A DNA stretch of 64,000 bases from Ostrinia nubilalis (GCF_963855985.1 NC_087119.1:7418001-7482000); one strand, 5' to 3'; numbered from the stretch's first letter, positions 1-12,612 are shown. The notes: a model not told the origin generated them from the sequence alone. Translations and numbers: made by a program.

Positions 1-436
1 ACCTAAATTCGGTATATGTTTCGTTCACTAGAATTTATATGACACGAGTTTGAAGTTCACATATATGACCAATTTTAAGATAAATTAGCATAAGTAGTAC
101 CAGCATAATTTTAGTTTTATTTCGATTTGTTTTATTTATATTTGTTTATTTGTATTGTATATGGGATAGATAATAGTTAATTGACACATTTTGACAATAA
201 TCCATGAATTTTAGTTGGGGAATTTGGAATAATCAGTATCACGAAACAAGGAACCGTATTATTGTTACTTTTTTCCAAGTTCGTGATATATAAATGTATG
301 GTGTTAGGTACTTTTATGACACACATCATCAAAGAAATCGACATATTTTTTAGTTTTTAATACTTACCTACCTAAGAAATTAATGAATTACTTACTTTTT
401 ATTATGAGTCATTGGCGTATCTGGGGTTATTTTCAG

Positions 437-552
437 GGGGGGGGGGGGGCTACCCTCACTTGAAACAGCTCCAGGGGTGGGATTATGAGGAGGGGGGGGG
501 GGGGGGGGGGGTTACAAATCAAAATTTTATGAGTACGAAGGGCGGGGGGGGG
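437..552 (+). repeat. Poly-G tracts
   Basis: Runs of about 14, 22 and 9 G with a C7 run after the third. Such runs are prone to assembly error and could form G-quadruplexes. The open frame across them (Gly-rich) is an artefact of composition. Confidence 0.85.
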
Positions 553-2557
553 GAAGTCCCCCCCACATTTCTAATGGTTAATATAAATATTTTCACATAT
601 TGTTAGAATTAACAAATCAAAATATTATACTAGACTCACATTATTTCTTATCAATATTTCAGGTAGGTAAGTAATATCGTCAATTTCACATAATTATTTT
701 ATTCTAAATATTTATTATCGTTTTTAAATTTATTAAACCCTTAATCATTATTAAAATATCCTAACTGTGTGCATAAAACCTTATCCCGAAATAGGGGACA
801 TGAGTTCACGAACTTAGAAACAGAGCAAAATTTTGTCACGAAACAGGATCCAAACAAGAGGTCCACAGAACAATTAATATAAAAAAAAGTTCAAACTATA
901 TAACTATAAATTATGTATTAACTTACTGTCAAAAGACCAAAGTTTAGCATACAAAAGCTTTCATACTGATCATGATATCAGGTTATTTTTAAATAAAATG
1001 TTAAAGTCGTAAGAGCCTTAATATACCGAAGTAGGGGGCACTTACCTTATGAAAACATTCACCATGATGATTTTATGTGTCGTCAAACCCATGATCAGAT
1101 CGTTGCCAACCTTGTGAAACATTATGTATGGGTCATAGATTTAGATCACGAGATACCTATAATATGCCTGTTAATTCTTTATGTTTAATGAAAAGCATTT
1201 TATTTTACGTGTATGAAAATTACTTACGGCTGGCCCTAGCCACAGAATAAGTAATAGTACAGGTACAGAAGGATTACTCCGCAAGACGATTTAAATAAAT
1301 GCGAGTCTTGCTACGACGCGATACAGTGGAATTCAGCTCGCACAGCACTACGTACCTACAATTTTATTCACCTACAAGTTTTGTCTCTTTCTATCGCGTG
1401 CCTCTGAACTCTTCTTACGCTCTTAGGGTTGCTGTCTAGTAGTGTCTAGTAAAAAATTATTAATCTACTTATTTGTAATGAGGTACGTATGTAGGTAAGT
1501 ACGCATTCATTATGGAAAACCTTGGGAGAGGCCTTTGTCCAGCAGTGGACGTCATTTATTTTGGCTGAAACGAACGAACGCATTCTGAGCAATAGTCATG
1601 GTAGGTTAGGTTACTATACTATCCTAAGAATTATTGATTACCTACATGGTCAACATACCTTTCAGCATCTTTGGGAAGCGAAAAAAAAGATAAATCCGGT
1701 AGATTTCTTTTCGAATTTAAACACCCGAACGCCGCACAATAATATTTATTTCTCTTTATGTCCATTTTTAAATAATACTTCGATCATAGAATTAGGTACT
1801 ACAACGCACGCCAGCGTCCTGACGGGCGCGCGCGTGACACTCGACTGATATAATACCCGCCGGCGGGGCGCTTCGCTGTAGGTAATTATCGGATGTACCG
1901 CGCGGAGTGAGCCAGGCCTGCCCTAGCTTTAGGAACGTGTAAGTAAATATACAATCAACTTCTCGCTCCTCACATAGATGGCGCAGCAAGAATTTTAAAT
2001 CACGCTATAAAAATGTTGATTCGTTCGGTTTTATAGTATTTTTGGGCACTAAAAGCAACTGTAGTAGGTAAATTAATTCAGTTCATATTAATCTTTAATC
2101 AAAATAGAAAACACATTTCCATGTTTGTCTGGGTAATGGACAATACCTAATTTGCGTTTACTTGATTGATATGATACAGATTTGAAGATTACAATAAATA
2201 TGATAATATGCGTACTTAGCAGGTGTATAATTAAAACACTGCTAGATATTGTTATCCTTAATATCTGTCTAACTGACCAGATAATTAACGTGGGTAGTTA
2301 AATTTTAACCATGTTCGTTATCAAACGAGTGCAAACACATGATTAAAAAATGTTGACAATAATTATCACATCCCAGTTGTTGTTACAGTTGTCACCAGAG
2401 ATAAAAGACTGACTTCACTTCGCGGGCTCGACACGCCAACGCGGCCGCGGGTGACGTCACTCGGGCCTTTACAACAATGTTTACTGCTGGCTGACATAAC
2501 CGACGAAGAAAAAGAAAGACCGCTAACTATAGCACGCGTTATCTCTTTTATTGTTTA
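553..2557. other. No gene seen
   Basis: AT-rich, apart from the RTE tail at 1512-1577 and a GC-richer patch at about 1800-1930. I see no coding exon with credible splice sites. Confidence 0.5.
1512..1577 (+). mobile_element. RTE LINE 3' tail
   Basis: 'ggaaaaccttgggagaggcc' to 'ggctgaaacgaacg'. The frame GEAFVQQWTS is the known C-terminal end of lepidopteran RTE elements. Confidence 0.8.
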
Positions 2558-4104
2558 TCTATACTTAATATTATAAAGCTGAAGAGTTTGTTTGTTTGTT
2601 TGTTTGTTTGTTTGTTTGTTTGGTTGAACGCGCTAATCTCAGGAACTACTGGATCGATTTGAAAAATTCTTTTTGTGTTGGATAGCCCGTTAGTTCCTGA
2701 AGGCTTTAGGCTATTTATCATCACGCTAAGACCAATAGGAGCGGAGCACCAATCAAGAATATTTCAAATCAGTGAATTTTTTCCTTTTGAGAGCTGACGC
2801 TGCGTAAACGGTTAAAGTTTCGCAAAAATCATGTATGACAGGATTGTTCCCCTTTAAAAGTTCTTTAAAAAAGTCCGCGGTAGCATATGTCTATCTTTTA
2901 AGGTTGGCTCATAGTAACCATTTTTATGCAAAAAAATCTGTTTTAAAATAATGCATTATTTGCGAAGGTGTTTTTATAAACATGATATTAATCCTTATCC
3001 AAATAAATAAATTATTCACCACAAGTATTTAATTTTAAACATTCTTGCCCTTTACACCATTCGATTTCAATAAATATCTTAGGAGATATCGCAGTTTTAA
3101 AATCACATCGCAGCAAAATAATGATCAAGTACTACGCGCGCTACTGATGGATCAATGCACAGCCTAAACCGCTGATCGTAAAGACCTGAAACTTGGACGG
3201 TGTGTTCTTTGTATGACGTAAGCATCTGATAAGAAAGGATTTTCCAAAATTCTACCCCTAAGGAGGTAAAAAGGAGGGGCAAAGTTTGTATGAAATAACG
3301 AGATTCCTTCGTTCAATCTACTTAAAATTTTGCATAAGCATTCTATAACAGAATTAATGGAAGACGTGTTTCGTATTTTAGTGAAATGCACCCCCTAACT
3401 ATGTTAAAAAGGGGTAGAAAGTTATTTTAGTGGTGATTTGCTTCAAAGTTGATATTAATTACTCATTAGTGCATTTTTTTACAATCATGACGTCATGTTA
3501 ACGACTACCATACTCTAGGGGCCTCCACTTAAACCTCGGAGTGGGTGCCCGCTGCGTGCGCTCGCCCAACAATGCATAGTAATGCATGAAAGTCATGCCG
3601 CGGGCACCTGCTTGCGCTGTATACATAAACTCATTTTCGCGCGAGAGTTTTGGCGGAGGCCCTTGAGGTAGTGGGAGTAGTCTTGAGGAAAAGCTCCTTC
3701 TCCCACGGCCAGTGGCATGCTGGAAGCTTGGTGATTCTAGCACCCGTAGGAAAATATAAAAAAAAGTTTACCAATAATACTGCGGTAGGTGTAGTTTTCG
3801 ATTTCGTTGTAAAAAAATAATACCACCGAGTAACTTTCACCGGATCAAAGGCCGAGCTGCATATTCATAAAATATAAGAAAAAAATATTTTCATGTTTAT
3901 TTAACCTGATTTTTATATTTTAAAAGTATTCAAACATTTAGAAAATAACTTAAAACATTTAAAAATAATCGTATGAGAACGTTTTCGACTTCTCCACGGA
4001 CGAAGTCGCGGGCAAAAGCTATTTGTAAAATAATTAGACTAAATTATTAAAAGTGCCTACCCAAAGTCATTATTCCACGCGGACGAAGTCGCGGGCACAG
4101 CTAG
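2558..4104 (+). mobile_element. Helitron with RepHel helicase remnant
   Basis: The 5' end TCTATACTTAATATTATAAA follows an A, and the 3' end ...GTCGCGGGCACAGCTAG precedes a T, matching the A^T insertion habit and CTAG end of Helitrons. A (GTTT)n tract lies at about 2587-2622. At about 3640-3830 the plus strand reads EALEVVGVVLRKSSFSHGQ then SLVILAPVGKYKKKF, recognisable as the C-terminal end of the Helitron helicase. A second 3'-like end (CGAAGTCGCGGGCAAAAGCTA) lies 78 bp upstream at about 4005-4026. Confidence 0.8.
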
Positions 4105-4863
4105 TCGTAATATAATAATCAATACAGATTATCGCACTCAAATCGAGATTTGTGTTTTTAGACACGCGATAGACGACGTGATTTATCCGTTTCATTGCTT
4201 GTGGAGCGTTGTACTTTAAAATTTTTATACGTTATTTGCACATACAATTAATTACAATCAACGGAACTCTGTGCATGTTAACATTAAGTTAGCTCTCTTT
4301 ATTCACAAAAACACCGAACAAAAAAACTTACTGCTTTCTCTTAGATCTTTGAACACAGAATGAATTTAAGTTAGGTAGTCATCGTGACTCACGTCGACGA
4401 AATCTGTGGTGGGGGCGTTGCTACCGCCGTATGAGCCGTATCAATGATACGGGGCCCCCCAGGCTACAGGGGCCCCCAGCCCCCAGGGCCGAATTTTTAA
4501 TTAGCCAGTAGGCAATAACTGCCTAGGGAACTTCTATTTTGCAATGCTTTTTAATTGAAAAAGGGCCCCTTGATCTTAACAAATTTTGATACAGGGCCCG
4601 TCTAAGGCTACGCTACGCCACTGATCCTTAAGATTTGGACACGGTTTTTATCAATACAATTTACCTTACCCTCTGACCCAATTTTGAGAGATATTGAGTA
4701 AATCTTTGGAATCAACTCGACAATTTCCATCAGACAATCGTCACTATCATCATGTCAAACCATTAGCCTAAAGTATTCATACCATGGTTTCGGTCGCGCA
4801 TCAACAGGAGTTCATTGATTTAAATTAGAAACTGTTAGTGGTCAAAATTAGAATAAAAGGTTC
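4105..4863. other. No gene seen; possible hAT-like end
   Basis: GC-rich repeats at about 4440-4600 (gggccccc clusters) end in 'ggctacgctacgccactgat', which inverted (CAGTGGCGTAGC) resembles a DNA transposon terminus. No partner end was found. Confidence 0.4.
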
Positions 4864-5301
4864 TAAGGCCGCTTGTACACGGCAAGAAAAGTCACCGGGC
4901 GTACAATAATTCGTGTCGTTTCTACACGAAGCATTGCTCTGGCGCTGACCAAGAAATAATTCTTATCTGCGCTAGACACGACACGCGACGCGACGGACGC
5001 GCACTGTGTGACAAATTTTCGTAGCTAAGTCTGAAGCGCGCTCTACACTCGCGGCGCGAAAGGCCGCGAAAGCCGCGAAACGCGTGTGTAGATGGTTTCG
5101 CGGACTTTCGCGCGTTCACGTTCACGCTTCGCGCCGTTCCCCGTTCGTTGTCGGTTTTTTGTCCCGCGACAAAGGTTCGCGCTTGGTTCACGGCGCGCGA
5201 TCGCGAACGCAACTACACTCGCAGTTTTTCGCAGTAGCTGAGAAGACGCCGTCGCAAGTGGTTGTGCATTATTGCGTACTTACTAACGTTCTTTTTTTTA
5301 A

Positions 5302-6029
5302 ATGATTACTACATGGAATAATGAACTTGAGTTGAAATTTATCGAGTGTTTTCAATCCAAACCAATACTTTGGCAGTCCAAATACAAGGACCATAAAAAT
5401 AATAATTAACTTTTAAAAAAAATAAAACCGACTTCAAATGCGTGAACACAAAAAAATACTAAAAATTAAAAATATTGCGTATAAAAAAGTTCATCCCCAA
5501 TTTTCCACCCTTGGGGGTGAAATATTTTCTTCAAATTCGCATGAAACCACCCTTTTGATAATACATATTCAACAAAAAAATTATCGTTCAAATTGATTTA
5601 TAATCGGCGGAGATATTGCGTATAAAAAAGTTCATCCCCAACTTTCCACCCTTGGGGGTTGTTTTTTCTATTATTAAATTTAAATGGGACCACCCTTGAG
5701 GTATTACCTATACGCCGAAAAAAGATTTGTTCAAATCGGTTCATAATTGGCGGAGTTATCGCGTAACAAACATAGAAAAAAAAAAAACATACGGGTCGAA
5801 TTGAGAACCTCCTCCTTTTTTGAAGTCGGTTGAAAATAAGACCCACTATGCCTGGACGCGGATAAGTGACATTTTGAATATTCCTGTGGGTGAATTGAAA
5901 AAAAAGGACTCACTTATGTCCAGTTATAGAACCTATAGAAAGAAAGTTAAGGATTCCACTCATAGTGGGGCTAGCTCAAGTGAAATATATAAACCCATTA
6001 AACATTTTTTATTTGTGTCTTATTTATAA
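5302..6029 (+). pseudogene. MADF-domain protein of a Harbinger-type element, broken by insertion
   Basis: First half at 5302-5406: MITTWNNELELKFIECFQSK then PILWQSKYKDHKNNN, the start of a MADF DNA-binding domain. Second half at about 5833-6029: ENKTHYAWTRISDILNIPVG then ELKKKDSLMSSYRTYRKKVK and SGASSSEIYKP, the remainder. About 425 bp of another repeat lies between them. MADF proteins bind DNA and are known as accessory proteins of some Harbinger-family transposons. The break and an early stop after the second half make it non-functional as it stands. Confidence 0.7.
5408..5832. mobile_element. Lepidopteran repeat with AACCGACTTCAA ends inside the MADF frame
   Basis: It begins near 'ataaaaccgacttcaaatgc' and ends 'ttttgaagtcggttgaaaa', giving short inverted ends AACCGACTTCAA/TTGAAGTCGGTT. 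Internally the segment 'attgcgtataaaaaagttca' with 'tttccacccttgggggt' occurs twice (about 5476-5520 and 5614-5660). Exact boundaries against the AATAA-rich target are uncertain. Confidence 0.65.
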
Positions 6030-6244
6030 TACATAGGTAATTGTAATACGATATAGCATAGAGCGTCACCGCAGCAGCGACAATCACGTCGTCATCCATT
6101 GAGGCCGCGAACGAGACTGCGAGGCTTCGCGAGTGTGGAGAGACACATATAAACGCGAAGTGCACGGCGCGAATCGCGGCGTGAATTCACAGCAAGAATC
6201 GCGAGCGAGTGTAGAGCGCGCTTTTGCATGTACAAGAAGTCTAA

Positions 6245-9013
6245 GGATGCTCTTTGTACGAAGTTTGACAGATTTTTGACATTTGTTCAAGTTAAAGTAA
6301 GATGGTGCAACCCAGTGTGTTTTAATATTTATATCTAGCTAACCAAATAACTGACTTCCATGTGCTAAAGAAAGAAATGCAGAAGTCATAATAAATTTAA
6401 TGTTAGCTGAACAGTGGTGCTTTTATAGGCAAGACTTGACTAAACAAAGTGACTGTACACTGGCAAGGTGTCACAATATGGTAAGAGAGTAAAGTAGTAA
6501 ACCCACTGCCTCCACATAGATTGTGGTGGTGATGACTCTACTAGTACCAGTGTGAATACAAACACTATTTTCTGTGTGAGCTCTGCCCTTTACAAATTCA
6601 AATTACAATTGCCATTTATTTGCTTGCAACTTTTAATTAACTCACTTTTTATTATGATTCTATCTAGAGATTGACAAGGACCACTTATTCCAGCAATGTT
6701 TTTGTTTAGAATTAAGTTCAGAAGAATTTTAGTGTAATGAGCACAAGCATCATGGTATTGTGATTTGTGGATGACTATTTCAGGATTGTGAGGCTTGCCA
6801 CCGGACCTGATGTGACGACCACGACCACTCTGGCAAGAGTATAGCAACGAAGAAGAAGAAGATTTTATTATTATGTAGGATTATGTGACTAACTAAACAT
6901 ACATGTATTGTTGGATAGTCGATAGATCTAATTCAGTCTCTAGTGAAAATAATTTAAAGTTGAATGCTAATATTAGCCATAATATGGGTGTAAGTAAAGG
7001 ATTATTTTAGAATATATCTTTTAAGGAAATAATTCAAATAATATAAAATATATGAAACATTCATTAACCTTGAAAAGTACTTTAGCAGGGTGTGAAAATC
7101 TTAGTTTCTCATTTTTAGGGTTTTGACGACTTTCATACAAATCAGATATTGCAAAATTATTTTTAAAAGAAAGTTAAAATTATAAAGATTCTATGAACAT
7201 CATGCACTCATTGGTTAACTGATAATATAGGCAAAGGACACAAATATAATATTTAAAAGCTGTAAATATATGTAAGCTCTATTTTTAACATAGCAACCAC
7301 ATAATTTTATTATAATAACTCTAATTTTATAATTGATACTTTAAATACTTTTACAAATAACATTTATTAAAAATTTTAATGTAATTTTATTTTCCTCCTC
7401 CTTTCCAAGAAACCTAACTTGAGACAAAGGGTAAGGTTAGGCTTAACTACTAATAAGTATACTGTAACCAACATAGACTGCAACTTTTACTGAGTAAAAA
7501 GTTTAATTTAACAGTTTTTTCCACAAAATGTAACCGTGGACATTTTCTAAAATATTATTAGGTTTATTGAAGGTAGGTAGGTAGTGTTAAGTTTAAATAA
7601 TATTAAACAGTATTTAGAAATGTGCCATATTTACAACTAGATACGCAGTCATTACTCGTTTCTGTGACTTTTCAAAGAATGTTGTTACTGATCTGTATGA
7701 AAGGCAAACAGTTTATGCAATGCAACAGTTGATACGGCTCCGTTATTATTGCCAACCGGTCCTGTATGACGCGCCTGAGATAATTATAATTGTATTGCAA
7801 TTACAACTATTAGTTTTTCGTAATGAGTAAGGGTACCTACAATGAGGATAAGCAAAGAAGACGTGATCAAATAAATTACCAACACACCGTAAACACATCA
7901 AAATCTGGCACCAAATTTCAGTTTAAAAAAACTAACTGGTCAGTCACAATTATCACATTTCGTGTATTTTTATACGATAGAAAATCTTTGAATAATTTTA
8001 TATAAAATATTTTGTTTTCACAAAACTGACATCATCACTGTCCCACCTCAACAACTTGCATTTGACAATCTTTTTTTTTTCATATCTTTTTTTTTTGGTC
8101 TCGCTTTTTTCTTAATGGTTCGCACGGCTTGTGCATGTGCTTTCTATGACAAAGGTAAGAAAGAAATAAAAAAAATCGGAATAATTTGGAATAGAATCAA
8201 TCGAAAAGAGGAAAAGGTTTTTCCATAGCTCAAACCCGAAGTGTTTCAACACTGTACAAATACAATGCAACATTGGGGGCGTTTGTACGAAAATAGAATT
8301 GGTCAGAAATTGTAAACAAAATGGCAACCGCCATAGCAACCGATAAAAACTTGAGCATGTTTTCGGCGAGGACACGTTTGCTTACTTCAATAGTGACATT
8401 TTCATGCATTTTTAGCAGTGTTAGCACTTACCGCTAAAAGAACGTATTTTTTTTTAACGCTAACAAATTCTATTTTCGGCCTAACGCCCCATTGCTTGGC
8501 AAAAATAAACCTCCCACAGAAATGTTTGGTTACCATTCATAAAAAAAAACATACTTTTTTTGTTCTATTGTAGGGAAAAGGCAAAGACATTAAGCAATAC
8601 AGCCGGTTTTTAGTTTTTTTTTATTTAGTTTAATGACCCTAAACTAAACATAATGTAGGTAGTTGTAAATAATAAAGGCATATGACAGACAATAGCGGCA
8701 ACCACGAGGAGCAACCATTATCTTGCTTCCATACTCTCTCTTTGCTTGCTCCCATGGAGGGCTTCAATCGATTAAAATTGTCTATATTATTATTGTCGTG
8801 TAAAGATCTCGTGTCGAGACTGTAAGAAAATTCATACAGAGACCACGGTGGACCTCGAGCCCAAGATGTACCAGCTCGTGAAGGCAGTCCGCAGCGACGT
8901 CAAGAAGACTCAAGCCGTGCGCCCTATGCGTGCGCCAACACAGTGTGGAGAGCAACGCTCTATTGCTCGCGAACATGCTCAGATTAGCGACGACCCTCAG
9001 CGTTATTCTGACC
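6245..9013. other. No gene recognised
   Basis: AT-rich sequence. 8784-9018 is open for about 75 codons on plus (CRDCKKIHTETTVDLEPKMY and on to a stop at 9018) with coding-like composition, but I cannot name it and it lacks a start. 6590-6850 also looks less random on minus; unassigned. Confidence 0.4.
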
Positions 9014-9443
9014 TTTGAGCAGCGTGACCACTTTTAGTAGATTTCTACTTTTTTGGTAGATTTGAGGCAAAGAGAACGATGATTTAGTAGTGCGAAATCG
9101 TTTAGTAGATTTTGGTAGATAATTGGTATTTTTAGAACATTCTTATAAATGGTAGTCCAAAATTAAATTGTAACCGAGCTGAGAATCCAGGCCAAAAAAA
9201 AAGAACTTTAGGGTCCGTTTATGGTCACTAGTCACTTTAAGAAGGCGAACTAACTTGACAGTTCAATTCAATTCAATGCACACAAATGTTGCCACATATT
9301 GGCTAGTGTTGTTAATATCGACATCAAAAAATTCAAACGTTCATACCAAGGGTTTATTTTTAAGAAGTACTTTTATTTATCAATGAAATTAAACTTAAAA
9401 CTTGTATTATTAAATAGTACTAATTTTAAAAATGTTATAATTA

Positions 9444-10010
9444 TCTATACTAATATTATAAAGAGCGCTGAAAATTGCACAAATTGTAAACCTGAAGCAT
9501 CCATGCTACAAGTAATGAACTAGATCTCGTTCAAAACAATTTTCGTTGGTAGTTTTTATAGTAATGTACATCATTATGTTTTTTTTAGATTTTACATTTT
9601 CTTATTTTAGAAGTTAGGGGGGGGGGGGGGGGCAACTTTTTTTCACTTTGGAAGCGTCTGTCACGAAAACTATTCGGTTTAGAAAAAATATATTTTAGAA
9701 ACCTCGATATCATTTTTGAAGATCTACCATAGATACCCCACACGTATGTTTGATGAAAAAAAAATGTTTGAGTTTCAGTTCTAAGTATGGGGAGCCCCCA
9801 ATATTTATTATCATTTTTTTATTTTTGCATCAAAATCTTAATGCGGTTCACAGAATACATCTACTTACCAAGTTTCAACAGTATAGCTCTTATAGTTTCG
9901 GAAAAAAATGGCTGTGACATACGGACGGACAGACGGACGGACGGACGGACAGACAGACATGACGAATCTATAAGGGTACCGTTTTTTGCCATTTGGCTAC
10001 GGAACCCTAA
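9444..10010 (+). mobile_element. Helitron-like element with ACGG/CAGA microsatellite
   Basis: It starts A|TCTATACTAATATTATAAAG and runs to a common lepidopteran end, TTTGGCTACGGAACCCTAA, which with upstream AGGGTACCGTT can form a terminal hairpin before CTAA (a CTRR end). It contains (ACGG)n at 9922-9950 and a 15-nt poly-G at about 9617. The base after the end is A rather than T, so the 3' boundary is uncertain. Confidence 0.5.
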
Positions 10011-10166
10011 AAATGACAAAAAATTATATAAAAATGATAAAAAAGACTATAATGATGATGATAAATAAATAAAAATACTATATTTTGTTCAAATTACATG
10101 TTTTACTTTATGTGCCAACCACCTGGATTAGATAGGTATTAGTGGTAGAATTTAAGTAGAATTTAA

Positions 10167-12528
10167 CCCATTAACGCCCAAATGAAAACTACGGTCAATT
10201 TCCCATAGCCAATGTTTATTTTCTTTATAAAAATATTTCAGAAATAATACTAAACACAAAGAAAACCAAAATCAAAATCAGAAGTTAGGTTTTCAGGGGT
10301 GTACTAAGTTTAGTACAATGGGCGCTTATGAGTCATATTGAGCAAAGCCTTCTACATCCTGGCACAGTATTTTCAGGCACTTGCCATAAGCTGTTTTGAC
10401 TCTATTGAAACACACAGTAATTTTAACCTTTAACTACTGACGTGGGGGCCTCTCAGGCCTTGCAAAAGTCAAATTGTTGAATTTATCCTCTCCCACGTGC
10501 ACGACACACCCGAATCTTTTAGTACCTTCGAGTTTCATTGCGCCGAGGCTGTCAACAACGGTGCACGTGATTGCACGCGCAATTTCAGTAGGTAAATTAA
10601 TTTTAAAGTTTCTTGTGGGCCTCTCAGGCCCCCACCTCAGTATTGGCGTAACTTTTTTTGTCTATAGTTTTCATTTAGTTGTCGTCTTTTCTTGAAATAA
10701 TTTGAAAAAATCTATAATATGGAGCCCTCAGTACGTCGTTCGAGATAAAGCGGTATCTCGGAAGTAAAAATAACCAGCATTTAACGAAAAATAGAAGAAC
10801 AGTAGTTTTTGGCACGTATGATAGGAAATGATAAGCCTGTACCTGTCTATCAAGATTTAAACGATGAAACCAAGTGCCATACATGTATTTTGAAGATTCA
10901 AATGAAATCTACATTTTAAAAACATGTATGGCTTCCTTCACTAAGCAAAGCAAGTTTATCCAGACTGTGTTTAATTCGCACTATTTGATGTGTGTAAATT
11001 TTTCCCCCCTATTTCATATTAGGATTACTGATTTATCATTAGCTAAAAAGACTATTGAAAATTAAGATTCTAAGTTGATTTGTTGAATTTATGAATATTT
11101 TTCATGATAACATTGTGAATCATGATTTCATGAGATTTTTGCCAAAAATGCTACATGTTTTCTAAATATTGAAATAATACGTACTTATTTACAAATAATT
11201 TACATAAAAATCGTTTTATTGTATTTAAATATAACTACTATTAATAATTATTAAACATAAAACCCTAAAAAGATTATATATTTTTAAATATAAGCACACA
11301 TATGTACGGGCCTCTCAGGCCCCCACGTCAGTGTTTACGTGAAATTAAATCCACCTCAGTAGCTAAAGGTTAAGCTATCAAATCAGCTTGTTTGCTGGTT
11401 TATTTTGATTATAACCATTATTTCATATTTCTTCTCCATCAACTAGAGCAAGACTACCTACTTTTATTTATCTTTTATAGGTCAAATATGTGCGTACTAT
11501 ATATTTGCGGAATGCTAGCTGATCTAAGCGACTATATGGGTTTACTATGCAGTGCAGTCTGCATGCATTTGAAATTGTCATGTCCACCATATAAGCGAAC
11601 AAGACCCATCCACCGCTTTTTTTCCTTTTTCCTCAATTTGGTAAAGTTCTATAGACTAGTCATCTAATCTAACCCACTGATCTTCTTATTATACTAGAGC
11701 TGGACACCCTTGTGGTGCCTAACTCTACTTTTTTTTTTATCAAGAGACCCCATATAATGACCTTTCCCAATGGTTCTAAAGCGTCAACATTAATTTGTTT
11801 CAATGGTACCCACATTATTATCTTTCAATCAATGCTAATAAAATTACGTTTGCTTTGTCGAATCTGTCTCTAGGCTTTTTGTGAAAATCTTTATAAGTAA
11901 TCAAAGGATACCTTTTGGTTCTGTTTTCACGTGTGGTTCCAAAAACTATGTAACTAAGTCTCTTTAGGTCGACAAATAGGTCGTAATTGGGAAAACAAAA
12001 TGTTTCTTTTTGTTGTCTGTAACCCCATAAATAAAGAGCCATGTTATTGGAAAAAGAAAACAATGATTACATATAAAAACTATGAAGAAATAAGTAAACA
12101 CTCTAATAATAATGTCGTTACTGTACTATTTTACGTAACGTGTCAAGCGCCCATTGTACTAAAGATTGTACAGCATCACTTTGGGAGTTATAGCATGAAA
12201 AACTTTCCATGAAATAAACTTTTCCATGTATTTTTTATTAGGATATGTTGTTAGCTAATACACAAACAACTTATTTGGTATTTTGTGTAACTTAAACCTT
12301 GCATAAAAAGTTATCAAGTACCCACTAGAAGTCATGAAAAAATCACTGAAACGAAATCGCAAAATACCCCCTTAAGATTGTATAATTATGGTCTGTTTTA
12401 TCTCAGGATATAATGCATAGACCTTTGTTTACCGATTGTAATTATTTCCAGGGTAAAAATACTCACTAAACCAGATTTATCGTAACTTAAAGTTGTGTAC
12501 TATTTATTGTACGGCGGGCGTTAATGGG
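10167..12528. mobile_element. piggyBac-type non-autonomous element (outer)
   Basis: TTAA|CCCATTAACGCCC at the left (TTAA 10163-10166) and GGGCGTTAATGGG|TTAA at the right (TTAA 12529-12532): a perfect 13 bp inverted repeat next to the TTAA duplication that defines piggyBac insertion. It contains a second TTAA element (10427-11369). No transposase frame was recognised. Confidence 0.8.
10427..11369. mobile_element. piggyBac-type non-autonomous element (inner, nested)
   Basis: TTAA|CCTTTAACTACTGACGTGGG at the left and CTCAGTAGCTAAAGG|TTAA at the right. The palindrome-like motif GGCCTCTCAGGCC occurs at about 10447, 10617 and 11309, next to CCCCCAC, at both subterminal regions, as expected of transposase-binding repeats. 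It sits inside the TTAA element at 10167-12528. Confidence 0.75.
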
Positions 12529-12612
12529 TTAAATAGGTCTTGGTAGATTTTGGTAGATTTGAGCATCGTTTTTGGTAGATTATCTGATGAAAAAGTGGTC
12601 ACACTGTTTGAG

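Larger units (their letters stand above)
4867..6241. mobile_element. PIF/Harbinger-type element with interrupted MADF ORF
   Basis: Flanked by TAA on both sides (4864-4866 and 6242-6244), the PIF/Harbinger target. Termini are GGCCGCTTGTACACGG (left) and, inverted, GACTTCTTGTACATGC (right). GC-rich subterminal repeats (GCGCGCTCTACACTCG-type) occur in inverse orientation at about 5036-5055 and 6203-6222. It carries a MADF-domain frame on the plus strand, split by a further insertion. No transposase was seen. Confidence 0.6.
9020..12606. mobile_element. Composite TIR element (CAGYGTGACCACTTTT ends, TTTGAG duplication)
   Basis: Left end CAGCGTGACCACTTTTAGTA; inverted right end CAGTGTGACCACTTTTTCAT. 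Both sides are flanked by TTTGAG (9014-9019 and 12607-12612). The subterminal motif TTTTGGTAGATTT repeats near both ends. It has been enlarged by a Helitron-like element (9444-10010) and a piggyBac-type element (10167-12528). The superfamily is not certain: the CAG...CTG ends suggest hAT, but I see six rather than eight duplicated bases. Confidence 0.65.

Noticed and set aside
412..606. Glycine-rich open frame
   Set aside because: It is produced entirely by poly-G tracts.
4922..5305. Arg-rich open frames on both strands
   Set aside because: They sit in GC-rich subterminal repeats of the Harbinger-type element; the Arg content reflects CGCG repeats.
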